Of a stretch of DNA of 64,000 nucleotides, positions 24,151 to 33,702 are shown in pieces (positions within the stretch are counted from its first letter, which is position 1; every line of letters starts with the position of its first letter). The notes below the pieces were generated by a model that saw only the letters and a list, made by a program, of their open reading frames with translations, did no database searches and was not told the origin of the DNA. The stretch lies in the NCBI GenBank assembly GCA_050330635.1, contig JBHJNQ010000065.1:11853-75852 (forward strand). Reading direction: 5' to 3'. The DNA is from CADEDH01 sp050330635. GTDB taxonomy: Bacteria; Actinomycetota; Acidimicrobiia; Acidimicrobiales; SZUA-35. The position numbers were made by a program, and so were the translations under genes.

Positions 24151-27100
24151 TCACCCCCCAGGGGTCGGGGCATGGGCGGAGGCCAGCTGGCGGGACACCA
24201 GCCGGGCGTAGAGACCGTCGGCGGCGAGGAGCGACTCGTGGGTGCCCGTCTCCGCCACCCGGCCCTCGTCGAGCACGACGATCAGGTCGGCGTTGCGGAC
24301 CGTCGACAGCCGGTGGGCGATGACGACCGTGGTCCGGTCGGTCTGCAACCGATCCAGCGACCGCCGCAGGGTCTGCTCGTTTATGGCGTCGAGGTGCGAC
24401 GTGGCCTCGTCGAGGATCAGCACCGGGGCGTCCTTGAGGAACGCCCGGGCGATCGACACCCGCTGCCGCTGTCCTCCCGACAGGGTGGTGCCCCGCTCGC
24501 CGACCACCGTGTCGACACCGTCGGGCAGGCCGTTGACCAGGTCGCGGAGCGAGGCCTGCTCGATCGCCTCCTCGAGCTCGGCGTCGGTGGCGTCGGGGCG
24601 GCCGATGAGCACGTTGGCCCGGAGGCTGTCGTTGAACAGGTAGGTGTCCTGGGCCACCAGGGCGATCCGTTGCCGCAGGTCGTCGAGGCGGTGGCGGCGA
24701 AGGTCGACCCCGTCGATCGTGATCCGCCCCCGGTCGGGATCCCAGAACCGCATCAACAGCAGGGCCGTGGTCGTCTTGCCCGCCCCCGAGGTGCCCACCA
24801 GGGCCGCCACCCGACCGGCCGGGATCTCGATGTTGACATCGTCGAGGGCCGGCCGGTTCTGGCCGGGGTAGGCGAACCCGACACCCTCGAGCGCCAGCGA
24901 CACCGGACCGTCGGGCGGTGGGGCGCCCGGCCCGTCGACCACCGGGACGGGCTCGTTGGCCAGGGCGTAGATGCGGCGGGTGGCGCCGAGGGTGTCGGCC
25001 AGCTGGCGGCCGATCTGGGCGATCTCCGACACCGGAAGGAAGGCAGCCATGGCCAGCAGCGTCAACAGCGGCAGCACCCCGTCATCGAGCCGGCCCCGCG
25101 TGACCAGCGCCGCCCCGGTCACCACCACGGCCAACCCGCCGAGACCGGTCAGCACCTCCAACAGGGCCTGCTGCATCGTCAACTGACGGAAGAACGGCAA
25201 CCGGAGGGCGATGTGACGATCCGACAGCGCATCGAGGCCATCGCCCCGCTCGCCCTCGTGCTGGAAGGCCACGATCTCCCCCAGGCCCTGGACCGAGTCG
25301 ACGGCGAAGGCCCCCAGCTCACCGGCGGCCTCCCTGGCCTCGGAGCCCAGCCGGTCGACCCGCCGGCGGACCAGGACGGGGGTGACGGCGACGGCGGCCA
25401 GGAACGGCAGCAGGGCCAGCGCCATCCACGGGCTCTGTGACGCCAGGATGGCCAGCACGGCGCCCGGCACCAGCACCGCCACGAACGCCGGGGCGATGGT
25501 GTGGGCGAAGAAGTACTCGACCAGTTCGATGTCGCGGGTGGCCAAGGCCATGAGGTCACCGGTGCGACGCCGGACGAGGTAGGCGGGGGCCAGGGCGTCG
25601 AGCCGGCGGAACGTGGCGATCCGCATCTCGGCCAGGAGGCGGAACGCCATGTCGTGGGCGATCCACGACTCGAGCCAGTGCAGCACCCCCGACAGCGGAG
25701 CGACGACGGCCAGGGCCACTAGCAGCCACCCGTAGGGCTCGCCGTTCTTGATGGCCAGGACCACCAGGGCGCTGAGGGCTCCGACCCCGATGAAGGCCAC
25801 CACCCGCAGCACGCCGAACACGAACGTGGCCACGAGGCGACCCCGCCACGCCGCCGCCAGCTTCACCAGCTCGACGACGAGCCGACCCCAACCCAGGCCC
25901 TCGGCCCTGATGATCCCCTCGGTGGGGGCGTCGACGACGTGGACCGCGTCGACCGCGGGGACGGGCCGGTCGGGTCGGCCGGGCCCGGCGATCCCGACGA
26001 CGGGACGACTGGGCCCGTCGTCGCCGACACCGCCGGCGGTGAGATCGACGGCGTTGAGATCGACGACGGGTTCGAGTGACGGACGCTCCAGGGCGCCGAT
26101 GGTCGGATCGATGGTCGGGTCGAGGGTCGGCTCCGTCGCCTGCTCGGCCATCAGGGTGGCGTAGGTGCCGGCGGCGGCCAGGAGCGCCCCGTGGGATCCC
26201 CGCTCGACGATGCGGCCCTCGTCGAGCACGAGGATCGTGTCGCAGTCGATCACGCTCGACAGGCGGTGGGCGATGATCAGGGTCGTCCGGCCCCGCATCA
26301 GCCGGTCGAGGGCCTCGCCGATCACGGCCTCGTTCTCAGCGTCGACGGCCGACAGAGCCTCGTCGAGCACCAGGATCGGGGTGTCGCGCAGCAGGGCCCG
26401 GGCGATCGCCACCCGCTGGCGCTGGCCACCCGACAGCTTGATGCCCTTCTCCCCGATGACCGTCTCGTAGCGGTGGGGCAGGGAGGCGACGAAGTCGTGG
26501 ATGTTGGCGGCCCGGGCCGCCGCCTCGATCTCGGCCGCCGTGGCGTCCGGCCGACCGATGCGGAGGTTGTCCTCGATCGTGCCGTGGAACAGGAAGGTGT
26601 CCTGGTTGACGACCGAGATCATCGACCGGATCTGGGCGGCCGACAGCTCCCGCAGGTCGTGGCCGCCCAGGCGGACGGCGCCCTCGACCGGGTCGTAGAA
26701 CCGCAGTAGCAGGCGCACGATCGACGACTTCCCGCCCCCCGACGGGCCGACGATGCCGATCCGCTCACCGGCCCGGAGCTCGAAGCTCAGGCCCCGGTGG
26801 ACGTCGTTGTGGTTGCCGGGGTAGCGGAACCGCACGTCGTCGAAGCGAACGGTGGGGGTCAGGGGGGCGGTCAGGTCGGCCGGTTCGGCGTCGACGACCT
26901 GGGGTTTGTCGTCGAGCAGCTCGTAGATGCCCTGGGCCGCCGACATGCCGACCATGCCCTGGTGGAGGACCGTCCGCAGCTCCCGCATGGGGCGGAAGAT
27001 CTCGACCCCGAGGAGGAGGATGATCAGCAGGGCGCTCAACTCCATGGCCCCGCTGTCGACCCGGTAGGCGCCGACGGCGAGGGCGGCGGCGGCCCCGCAG

Positions 27101-27852
27101 GCGATCGAGCTGTCGGTGATGCCCCGGCTGAGCACGTTGGTGGCCAATACCCACATCGTCTCCCGGAACAGGGTCTGGGCCCTGACCTCGAGGGCGGCGG
27201 CCCGGGTCGTGCTCTGACCGAAGGCCTTCAGGGTGGCGAGGCCTTGGATCGAGTCGAGGAACTCGGCGGCGAAACCGGCGTAGGCCCGCTGCTGATCCAT
27301 CGCCTTGCGCACCTCGAGGCGGTGCCAGGTTGCCGGGGCCACCAGGGCGACGAGGGCGAAAACCAGCATCACCACCGCCACCGGCAGGTCGATGAAGGCG
27401 ACGACGGCGAAGATGAGGATCGGGGTGAACAGCGAGACGAGGAGCTGCGGCAGGTACTGACCGAAATAGGTCTCGAGCTGCTCCACCCCGTCGATGAGCG
27501 ACAGGGTGATGGCCCCCGAGCGCCGCCGGGCCACGGTGCCCGGCCCGAGGGCGGCCACCCGGTCGTAGATGGCGCGACGCAGGCGCTTCTGGACCCGGGC
27601 CGCGGTCTCGTGGGCGACCATGGACCGCCAGTGCTCGAACGCCCCCCGGGCCACCATGACGGCGGCGATGAGGACGATCGGTGTGACCAGCGAACCGACC
27701 GGGCGCCCGGCGAACACCTGACCGATCAGCCAACCGAGCAGGATCAGCCTCGTGACCCCCAGGGCGACGGCGGCCAGCCCGATCATCACCGCCCAGACGA
27801 TCCGGAGCCGGAATCCCTCGGTGAAGGCCCAGAGCCGGGGTTCGAGGTGCAT
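24151..27852 (-). CDS. Fused two-half ABC transporter (CydDC-like exporter)
   Basis: 1233 residues: membrane domain 1 (about 1-310), ATPase 1 (GPSGGGKSS, LSGGQRQR, ILVLDEALSAVD), a Pro/Asp-rich linker (about 575-650, with TLDPTIDPTIG), membrane domain 2 (about 670-960) and ATPase 2 (GTSGAGKTT, LSGGQRQR, ILDEATSHLD). Each half has six predicted helices, so the whole is a complete exporter in one chain. The first half resembles CydD (VARRRSGAITLSLIDGVEQLE). CydDC exports heme or thiols and supports cytochrome bd; no cyd genes are nearby, so the substrate is open. Both ATP sites look intact. Confidence 0.9.
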   Translation of the reverse strand: MHLEPRLWAFTEGFRLRIVWAVMIGLAAVALGVTRLILLGWLIGQVFAGRPVGSLVTPIVLIAAVMVARGAFEHWRSMVAHETAARVQKRLRRAIYDRVAALGPGTVARRRSGAITLSLIDGVEQLETYFGQYLPQLLVSLFTPILIFAVVAFIDLPVAVVMLVFALVALVAPATWHRLEVRKAMDQQRAYAGFAAEFLDSIQGLATLKAFGQSTTRAAALEVRAQTLFRETMWVLATNVLSRGITDSSIACGAAAALAVGAYRVDSGAMELSALLIILLLGVEIFRPMRELRTVLHQGMVGMSAAQGIYELLDDKPQVVDAEPADLTAPLTPTVRFDDVRFRYPGNHNDVHRGLSFELRAGERIGIVGPSGGGKSSIVRLLLRFYDPVEGAVRLGGHDLRELSAAQIRSMISVVNQDTFLFHGTIEDNLRIGRPDATAAEIEAAARAANIHDFVASLPHRYETVIGEKGIKLSGGQRQRVAIARALLRDTPILVLDEALSAVDAENEAVIGEALDRLMRGRTTLIIAHRLSSVIDCDTILVLDEGRIVERGSHGALLAAAGTYATLMAEQATEPTLDPTIDPTIGALERPSLEPVVDLNAVDLTAGGVGDDGPSRPVVGIAGPGRPDRPVPAVDAVHVVDAPTEGIIRAEGLGWGRLVVELVKLAAAWRGRLVATFVFGVLRVVAFIGVGALSALVVLAIKNGEPYGWLLVALAVVAPLSGVLHWLESWIAHDMAFRLLAEMRIATFRRLDALAPAYLVRRRTGDLMALATRDIELVEYFFAHTIAPAFVAVLVPGAVLAILASQSPWMALALLPFLAAVAVTPVLVRRRVDRLGSEAREAAGELGAFAVDSVQGLGEIVAFQHEGERGDGLDALSDRHIALRLPFFRQLTMQQALLEVLTGLGGLAVVVTGAALVTRGRLDDGVLPLLTLLAMAAFLPVSEIAQIGRQLADTLGATRRIYALANEPVPVVDGPGAPPPDGPVSLALEGVGFAYPGQNRPALDDVNIEIPAGRVAALVGTSGAGKTTTALLLMRFWDPDRGRITIDGVDLRRHRLDDLRQRIALVAQDTYLFNDSLRANVLIGRPDATDAELEEAIEQASLRDLVNGLPDGVDTVVGERGTTLSGGQRQRVSIARAFLKDAPVLILDEATSHLDAINEQTLRRSLDRLQTDRTTVVIAHRLSTVRNADLIVVLDEGRVAETGTHESLLAADGLYARLVSRQLASAHAPTPGG

Positions 27853-27858
27853 CGGGCC

Positions 27859-27864
27859 AGGCTA
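27859..27864 (-). promoter_or_regulatory. -10 box (TAGCCT) of a leaderless promoter
   Basis: Six bases before the ATG of the ABC exporter gene. Confidence 0.5.
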
Positions 27865-27951
27865 CTCAGGGCCCCTGACAGCCTCGAAGCCCGGGGGCCC
27901 GTGGCCGACATGGTTCGACCGGCACCCGCCGCCGGCCCGACATCGCTGGGA

Positions 27952-27957
27952 TAGAGT
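27952..27957 (+). promoter_or_regulatory. -10 box (TAGAGT) of a leaderless promoter
   Basis: Eight bases before the GTG of the SNF2 helicase gene. Confidence 0.5.
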
Positions 27958-27965
27958 CGGTTCCC

Positions 27966-30887
27966 GTGGTGGTTGCTGGTGCACGATCGTCGGAGGCAGG
28001 AGTCGGCGCAGGTGTCGATGAGGCCCACCATCACCGTCTCGCCGGGCTGGAAGCGACCCTCGTTCCGGCCGATCCTCCGCGCCTGACGTGGCTGGCCCTG
28101 TGGTCGCCCGACGGGATCGTTCCCGGGGCCGACGGGTCGGCGACGCTCGTCCTGCCGGCGGGGTCCACCGTCCGGCGTCGCACCGTGCCCGTCCGGTCGG
28201 TGCCCGCCGCCGACCTCCTCGTCGACCTCGTGACCCTGCCGGCCGAGGCCCCCGTCGGGCGGTCGGTCCGGATGTGGTCGGTGGCCGCCCGCCTCGCCCT
28301 CGACCTCGTGGCCCGCGGTCGCCTCGCCCCCGGTGTCACCGCCGCCGGCTACGACGCCTGGCATCTCGGACCGTTCGATCCCGACGACCTGCGCCGTTGG
28401 GCCGAGCTCGCCGCCGCCCTCCCGCCCGAGGGCTACTGCCGGCCGGTGGGGACCGGATCCCCCCTGCGGCTGCCCAGCCCCCACGAGATGGTGCGGGCCT
28501 TCGGCGACGCCGTGGCCGACAGCTGCCCCCGCACCGCGGCGGCCGAACGGGTGGCCGGTCATCGGGCCTTCGCCGGATCCGAGCCCGAACCGGTGGCCGG
28601 GTACGCCGAGTGGCTGACCGCCGCCGGGCCCGGTCGCCACGACGCCACCGTCATCCTCCGCCTCTGCCCGCCGGGCGACCCCGACCTCGACGACCCCGAC
28701 CTAGACGACCCCGACCTAGACGACTTGGTCGACCCCGCCGATGGCCGTGACCCCGACGGTCCGGACGGCGACCAGCCCTTCTCGGCCGAGCTCGTCCTCC
28801 AGAGCGCCGACGACCCGAGTCTCGTGGTCGGCGCCGACGAGCTGTGGAGCGGGCCCGAGGTGGTCATGCGCCACTTCGCCGACGCCGAGGCGACCGTGCT
28901 GCTGACCCTGCGTCGTGCGGCTCGGGTCTGGCCGCCCGTCGAGCGTCTCCTCCGCCAGGCCCGACCGGTCCGCCTCGTCCTCGACGACGCCGAATGCGAC
29001 CAGCTGCTCGGCCCCGTCGCCGACGATCTCGCCGCCGCCGGGCTCTGGGTCCAGTGGCCGGCCGAGCTGCTGGCACCCCTCGAGGTCCGGCCCCAGATCT
29101 CGTCGCCGTCGGTGGGGCGAGAGGCCGACGCCGGCCTCACGTTGGACGTCGTCCTCGCCTGGCGGGCCAGCGTCGGCGGCGTCGACCTGACCGAACAGGA
29201 GCTGGAGCAGCTGGCCTCGGCCAAGCGGAGCGTGGTGCGGCTGCGGGGCCGGTGGGTCCGAGCCGATCCCGAGCTGCTGCGGCGCCTGGCCGAGCGACGG
29301 TCGCTGCCGGCCGGGCCCGCCCTGGGAGCGGCGCTCGGCGGCACCATCGTGGTCGACGGGGAGGCGATCGAGGCCGAGGTGATCGGCCCCCTGGCCGAGC
29401 TCGGCCGCCGCCTCGCCGCCCTCGACACCGACCGCCGCCAGCTCGAGCCGCCTGACCTGAACGCCGAGCTGCGGCCCTACCAGCGGCGGGGCCTGGCCTG
29501 GCTGGTGGAGATGGCCACCCTGGGTCTGGGCGGGATCCTGGCCGACGACATGGGCCTGGGCAAGACGATCCAGCTGCTGGCCCTCCACCTCCACCTCCAC
29601 CTGGCGCCACCCGGGGCCGGCCCCGCCCGACCCACCCTCGTCGTGTGTCCGGCAACGCTGCTGGCCAACTGGGAGCGGGAGGCGGCCAAGTTCGCCCCCG
29701 ACGTCGTGGTCCGCCGCTACCACGGCCGCGACCGCAGTCTCGCCGAGCTCGGGCCCGGCGAGATCGTCGTCACCACCTACGGCGTGGTCCGCCGTGACCG
29801 TGAGGCGCTGGCCGCCGTCGACTGGGGCGTGGTGGCGGCCGACGAGGCCCAGGCCGTCAAGAACCCGCTGAGCCGCTCGGCCCGTTCGCTGCGCCACCTC
29901 GACGCCGGGGTCCGCTTCGCCCTCACCGGCACCCCCGTCGAAAACCAGCTGAGCGAGCTGTGGGCGCTGTGCGACTGGACCACACCGGGCCTGCTGGGCG
30001 ACCTCGAGCAGTTCCGCCGCGACGTGGCCATACCCGTCGAACGCCACGGCGACGCCGACACCGCGTCGCGGCTCGCCACCCTGATCCGACCGTTCGTCCT
30101 CCGTCGCCGCAAGAGCGATCCCGGCATCGCCCCCGAGCTGCCACCCAAGACCGAAACCGACCGGGTGGTCGCCCTCACCACCGAGCAGATCACGCTCTAC
30201 AAGGCGGTGGTCGACGAGTCGCTCGAACTCATCGCCACCACCGAAGGCATCCACCGCCGCGGCCTGGTGCTGAAGCTGCTGACGGAGCTCAAGCAGATCT
30301 GCAACCATCCCGCCCACTACCTGAAACAGCCCAGCCCGCTGGCCCACCGGTCGGCCAAGCTCGACGCCGCCACCGAGCTCGTGTCGATCGTGGCCGACGA
30401 GGGCGAGGCGGCGCTGATGTTCACCCAGTACGTCGAGATGGGCAAGCTGCTGCGCTCCCACCTCGAGAGCCGCGGGATGCGGGTCGGGTTCCTCACCGGG
30501 TCGCTGGCGTTGCCCCGCCGCCAGGAGCTCGTCGACCGCTTCCAGGGGGGCGAGATCGACGTGTTCATCCTGTCGCTGAAGGCCGGGGGAACCGGCCTGA
30601 ACCTGACCCGGGCGTCGCACGTCGTCCACTACGACCGGTGGTGGAATCCGGCCGTGGAGGATCAGGCCAGCGACCGGGCGTGGCGGATCGGTCAGGACAA
30701 ACCGGTCCAGATCCACCGGCTGGTGTGCGAGGGTACGATCGAGGACCGGATCGCCGACCTGCTCCGCACCAAGCGGGAGCTGGCCGAGCGGGTCGTCGGC
30801 GGGGGCGAGGCCTGGATCTCCGAGCTCGACGACCGGGAACTGGCGGCCCTCGTCGCCTTCTCCGGCGCCGCCGGCGGGGGTTCGTGA
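27966..30887 (+). CDS. SNF2-family DNA-dependent ATPase/helicase
   Basis: 973 residues. The N-terminal 480 residues form the SNF2-associated domain usual in bacterial members. The motor follows: ADDMGLGKTIQLL (motif I), VVAADEAQAVKN (motif II, DEAQ), FALTGTPVEN (III), then MFTQYVEMGKLL, ILSLKAGGTGLNLT (V) and DRAWRIGQDKPV (VI). Such proteins translocate on duplex DNA and are linked to repair or protein-DNA remodelling. A short acidic linker at about 238-252 is made of DPDLD repeats. GTG 27966 is supported by a TAGAGT box 8 bases upstream. Its stop overlaps the SWIM gene start. Confidence 0.93.
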   Translation: MVVAGARSSEAGVGAGVDEAHHHRLAGLEATLVPADPPRLTWLALWSPDGIVPGADGSATLVLPAGSTVRRRTVPVRSVPAADLLVDLVTLPAEAPVGRSVRMWSVAARLALDLVARGRLAPGVTAAGYDAWHLGPFDPDDLRRWAELAAALPPEGYCRPVGTGSPLRLPSPHEMVRAFGDAVADSCPRTAAAERVAGHRAFAGSEPEPVAGYAEWLTAAGPGRHDATVILRLCPPGDPDLDDPDLDDPDLDDLVDPADGRDPDGPDGDQPFSAELVLQSADDPSLVVGADELWSGPEVVMRHFADAEATVLLTLRRAARVWPPVERLLRQARPVRLVLDDAECDQLLGPVADDLAAAGLWVQWPAELLAPLEVRPQISSPSVGREADAGLTLDVVLAWRASVGGVDLTEQELEQLASAKRSVVRLRGRWVRADPELLRRLAERRSLPAGPALGAALGGTIVVDGEAIEAEVIGPLAELGRRLAALDTDRRQLEPPDLNAELRPYQRRGLAWLVEMATLGLGGILADDMGLGKTIQLLALHLHLHLAPPGAGPARPTLVVCPATLLANWEREAAKFAPDVVVRRYHGRDRSLAELGPGEIVVTTYGVVRRDREALAAVDWGVVAADEAQAVKNPLSRSARSLRHLDAGVRFALTGTPVENQLSELWALCDWTTPGLLGDLEQFRRDVAIPVERHGDADTASRLATLIRPFVLRRRKSDPGIAPELPPKTETDRVVALTTEQITLYKAVVDESLELIATTEGIHRRGLVLKLLTELKQICNHPAHYLKQPSPLAHRSAKLDAATELVSIVADEGEAALMFTQYVEMGKLLRSHLESRGMRVGFLTGSLALPRRQELVDRFQGGEIDVFILSLKAGGTGLNLTRASHVVHYDRWWNPAVEDQASDRAWRIGQDKPVQIHRLVCEGTIEDRIADLLRTKRELAERVVGGGEAWISELDDRELAALVAFSGAAGGGS
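28677..28725 (+). repeat. 15-bp tandem repeat encoding DPDLD units in the SNF2 gene
   Basis: About three copies of a GACCCCGACCT(C/A)GAC unit encode Asp-Pro-Asp-Leu-Asp in an acidic linker of the helicase. Copy number could vary between strains. Confidence 0.7.
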
Positions 30888-32131
30888 TGGCCCGCCGCTA
30901 CGGGGCGACCTGGTGGGGGCGGGCGTGGGTCGACGCCGTGGAGAACCGGGCCAGCCTCGACCCGAACCGACTGCCCCGGGGCCGGACCTACGCCCGCCAC
31001 GGCCACGTCGTGTCGGTCGAGACCAGTGCGGGTTCGATCCGGGCTGCGGTGAGCGGCCGGCGCCGCCACCCGTACCGGGTCGACATCCGGTTCCGCACCT
31101 TCGACGACCGGGAATGGGCCGCCCTGCTCGACGTGATGGTGACCCGGGCCGATCGGGTGGCGGCGCTGCTCGACGGTGAGCTCGACCCCGGCCTCGTCGA
31201 CGACGCCGCCGCTGCCGGGATCCAGCTCCTGCCCCACGCCGGGGAGCTGCGGCCCCGGTGCTCGTGCCCCGACGTGGCCGACCCCTGTAAGCACTCGGCC
31301 GCCGTCTGCTACCTGGTGGCCGACGAGCTCGACGCCGACCCCTTCGTGCTGTTGCAGCTCCGGGGCCGGCGGCGGGAGGCGGTGCTCGACGGGGTTCGGT
31401 CGCTCCGGGCCCGGCTGACCGAACCGGCGGATGGCGGCCGGCGCCTCGAGGGCTCGGCGACGGTGGCGTCGGGCTCGACTCCGGCCGGCGGCCCGGTTGC
31501 GGGCGGGGCCGACGATCCCGGGGTGCGGGCCGGCGACGCCTGGACCCGTCCGCTCGGGCCGCTGCCGGAGGTGCCGTCGCCCCGTCTCCATCCCGGCCGA
31601 CCGGCGCCGATGGTCGGCGACCCGCCCCCGGCGGCGCCGTTCGCCGCCGACGGGCTGGAGGCGTTGGCCACCGACGCCGCCACCAGGGCCTGGTCGGCCC
31701 TCACCGGCGACGCCGACCTCCATCTCGGCCTGTCGCCGAACCACGATCTGGCCCGCCGGGCCGCCGTCGGCCTCCGGGCGACCGGCTCCGCCGACGAGCT
31801 GGCCCGTCTGTCACGACTGACTGGCGTGACCCCGAGATCGATGGCCCGTCGGGCCATCGCATGGCAGCTGGCCGGCTCCTCCGGCGTGAACGCCCTCGAC
31901 GAACCACCGTGGCGGCCCGATCCGCTGACGATGGCCTCGGCCCGGAACGAGCTGATCGAGTGGGGTGACGGGCACCGGCGGATCACGGTCGACCGCAACC
32001 GGATCACGGTCGACGATGAGCAGCTCCGCCTGTCGCGGACCGGCCAGTGGTGGCGTTTCGTGAAGCGGGGAGGGGCGTGGGACCTCGACGCCGGCCCCGC
32101 CGACGAGCCGACCGACGTGCTGCCCACCTGA
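30887..32131 (+). CDS. SWIM zinc-finger protein
   Basis: 414 residues. The SWIM motif PRCSCPDVADPCKHSAAVCY (CxC...CxH, about 125-145) is clear, and the N-terminus RYGATWWGRAWVDAVE is usual for the family. A Pro/Gly-rich segment (about 190-240) joins it to a helical C-terminal part. SWIM proteins of this type are nearly always next to an SNF2 ATPase and are thought to bind DNA or the motor. The start is fixed by the TGATG overlap with the SNF2 gene. Confidence 0.9.
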   Translation: MARRYGATWWGRAWVDAVENRASLDPNRLPRGRTYARHGHVVSVETSAGSIRAAVSGRRRHPYRVDIRFRTFDDREWAALLDVMVTRADRVAALLDGELDPGLVDDAAAAGIQLLPHAGELRPRCSCPDVADPCKHSAAVCYLVADELDADPFVLLQLRGRRREAVLDGVRSLRARLTEPADGGRRLEGSATVASGSTPAGGPVAGGADDPGVRAGDAWTRPLGPLPEVPSPRLHPGRPAPMVGDPPPAAPFAADGLEALATDAATRAWSALTGDADLHLGLSPNHDLARRAAVGLRATGSADELARLSRLTGVTPRSMARRAIAWQLAGSSGVNALDEPPWRPDPLTMASARNELIEWGDGHRRITVDRNRITVDDEQLRLSRTGQWWRFVKRGGAWDLDAGPADEPTDVLPT

Positions 32132-32184
32132 CAGCAGCCAGCAGCGCGAGGCGGGGGCGACCGGGGGCCGGCACGCCGGGCGAT

Positions 32185-32190
32185 TAGGGT
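32185..32190 (+). promoter_or_regulatory. -10 box (TAGGGT) of a leaderless promoter
   Basis: Six bases before the ATG of the lipoprotein gene. Confidence 0.5.
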
Positions 32191-32196
32191 CCGGGG

Positions 32197-33267
32197 ATGC
32201 TCGCCGGCCCGACACGCCCGCCGACCTCGTCTCATCGCCCGCCGTCGAGTTGCCATCGCCCGCGGTGGCATCGGCGGCGCCTGCCCGTCACCCTTGCCGT
32301 TGTTGCGGTGGTGCTCGTGGCGGCGTCGTGTGGTTCCGGTGACGGGGGTGGGGTCGCCGGCATCGCCGGCGGTGAGACCACGACCACGGCCGGCGGGGCG
32401 GGTCAGGCCAGCGGGGCGGACACTACGGGCGGGTCGACCGACGCCACCGTCGGGCCTCTCGCCGGCAGCGGGGTGCTCGGCCTCGTGGGGGCGGACCTGT
32501 CGCCCGACGCCGAGGCCTGCATCGCCACCGCCCTCGCCGGCGATCCGGGTCTGGCCGAGGCCACGGCATCGGGCAGCGACATCTCCGCCCTGACCGAGAC
32601 CCAGCAAGCGACCGTCTCCGCCGCCCTCGTCGAATGCGTTCCCCAGGACGAGCTGGGGTCGGCCCTGGCCGACTCGATCTCGGAGGGTCTCGACCCGACG
32701 TCGCCCCAAGCCATGAGCGCCGACGTCGAGCGCTGCTTCGCCGAGCGGATGACCGGCAATTCCGGTCAGGAGGTCGTGCTCGGCTTCCTCGCCCTCGACG
32801 CCGACCAGCCCCTGCCGCCCGGGACCCGGGAGCCCGTGCTCGACACGCTCGTCACCTGCATCCCGGGGCCCGTCCTCGTCGGCTTCTTCACCGCCGACCC
32901 GGAGACGGCCGGCGCCTTCGACGCGGCGTGCCTCGAGACCACCTACAGCAACGTCGACAACCTCAGGAGTTTCTGGGCCCCGCTGGTCGACAACCCCGGG
33001 GCGGAGTTCGACACCCTGCCGCCCGACGATCTCAGCCAGATCATGAACCCGATCCTGGGATGTATGCGATTCGGAGCCCTCGTGGCCCAGGAGTTCGAGG
33101 GCAGCGTGCAGTTGTCGGAGGCAACGATCGCCTGCATCGACGAGGCCTTCTCGTCCGACCCGGCGGTGGCCCAGGCGCTCATCACCGGCTCCGATCCGCC
33201 GCCGTCGTTCGAGGCCGCGCTGATCGCCTGCCTCACTCCGGAGGAGCTCCTCGCCATCGGCCAGTGA
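32197..33267 (+). CDS. Predicted lipoprotein with repeated Cys-containing helical units
   Basis: 356 residues. A basic N-terminus (to about 28) precedes the hydrophobic run LPVTLAVVAVVLVAASC, whose end LVAASC is a lipobox, so the mature protein should be anchored outside the membrane. A Gly/Thr/Ser-rich spacer (about 48-90) follows. The rest has three or four loosely similar blocks, each with two Cys (EACIATALAGDPG..., RCFAERMTG..., ACLETTYSN..., ACIDEAFSSDPA...), suggesting disulphide-bonded helical repeats. No known family. TAGGGT 6 bases upstream supports the ATG. Confidence 0.7.
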   Translation: MLAGPTRPPTSSHRPPSSCHRPRWHRRRLPVTLAVVAVVLVAASCGSGDGGGVAGIAGGETTTTAGGAGQASGADTTGGSTDATVGPLAGSGVLGLVGADLSPDAEACIATALAGDPGLAEATASGSDISALTETQQATVSAALVECVPQDELGSALADSISEGLDPTSPQAMSADVERCFAERMTGNSGQEVVLGFLALDADQPLPPGTREPVLDTLVTCIPGPVLVGFFTADPETAGAFDAACLETTYSNVDNLRSFWAPLVDNPGAEFDTLPPDDLSQIMNPILGCMRFGALVAQEFEGSVQLSEATIACIDEAFSSDPAVAQALITGSDPPPSFEAALIACLTPEELLAIGQ

Positions 33268-33398
33268 CTTCAGTGCCGGCCGATGCGCTGCACCACCGTG
33301 TTGTGGTGCGGTCGTGGTGATGGGCCTGCACGAGCCTCGCAACGCGAGTCGCTCAAGCCCGGGGCGGCGAACAGGAACAGCGGCAGGTCGCACCTATA

Positions 33399-33408
33399 CT
33401 TCGTTCGA
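33399..33408 (+). repeat. Left arm of an inverted repeat around the HTH gene
   Basis: CTTCGTTCGA lies 15 bases before the HTH start codon; its exact reverse complement TCGAACGAAG lies at 33684-33693 at the end of the same gene. The upstream copy is well placed to be an operator bound by the HTH protein. Confidence 0.4.
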
Positions 33409-33423
33409 GATATCGTTGGCGGT

Positions 33424-33699
33424 ATGGCAGGTGTGGATGACGTTGCTGGCGGCTCGGTCTTTCCAGGTTTCGCCGACCTGGTCGACGATCCCGGGGAGCT
33501 GATCGGCCGGCTGAGCGAACTCCGGCGCAGTCGTGGCCTGTCGCAGACCGAGGTGGCGGCCCGAATGGGGACGTCGCAGTCGGCGCTGGCCCGCCTCGAG
33601 GCCGGGCTGGCCGACATCCGGGTCTCCACCCTGGCCCGTTACGCCGCCGCCCTCGACGTCGACATCAGATACGCCGTGCACGATCGAACGAAGGACTGA
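33424..33699 (+). CDS. XRE-family HTH regulator
   Basis: 91 residues. The helix-turn-helix lies at about 30-75: RRSRGLSQTEVAARMGTSQS followed by ALARLEAGLADIRVSTLARYAAAL, a typical Xre/Cro domain with little else. ATG 33424 lies just downstream of a possible operator. The next gene, a ClpP-like protein, starts three bases after its stop, so the two are one unit. HTH regulators of this size are often antitoxins or autorepressors of a coupled partner. Confidence 0.88.
   Translation: MAGVDDVAGGSVFPGFADLVDDPGELIGRLSELRRSRGLSQTEVAARMGTSQSALARLEAGLADIRVSTLARYAAALDVDIRYAVHDRTKD
33684..33693 (+). repeat. Right arm of the inverted repeat around the HTH gene
   Basis: TCGAACGAAG, reverse complement of 33399-33408, spans the end of the HTH gene just before the ClpP-like gene. 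Confidence 0.4.
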
Positions 33700-33702
33700 A
33701 CG

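Noticed and set aside
24151..27852. Frameshift fusion of two separate ABC genes
   Set aside because: The linker is in frame, long and of normal composition, and both halves are complete, so a true fusion is more likely.
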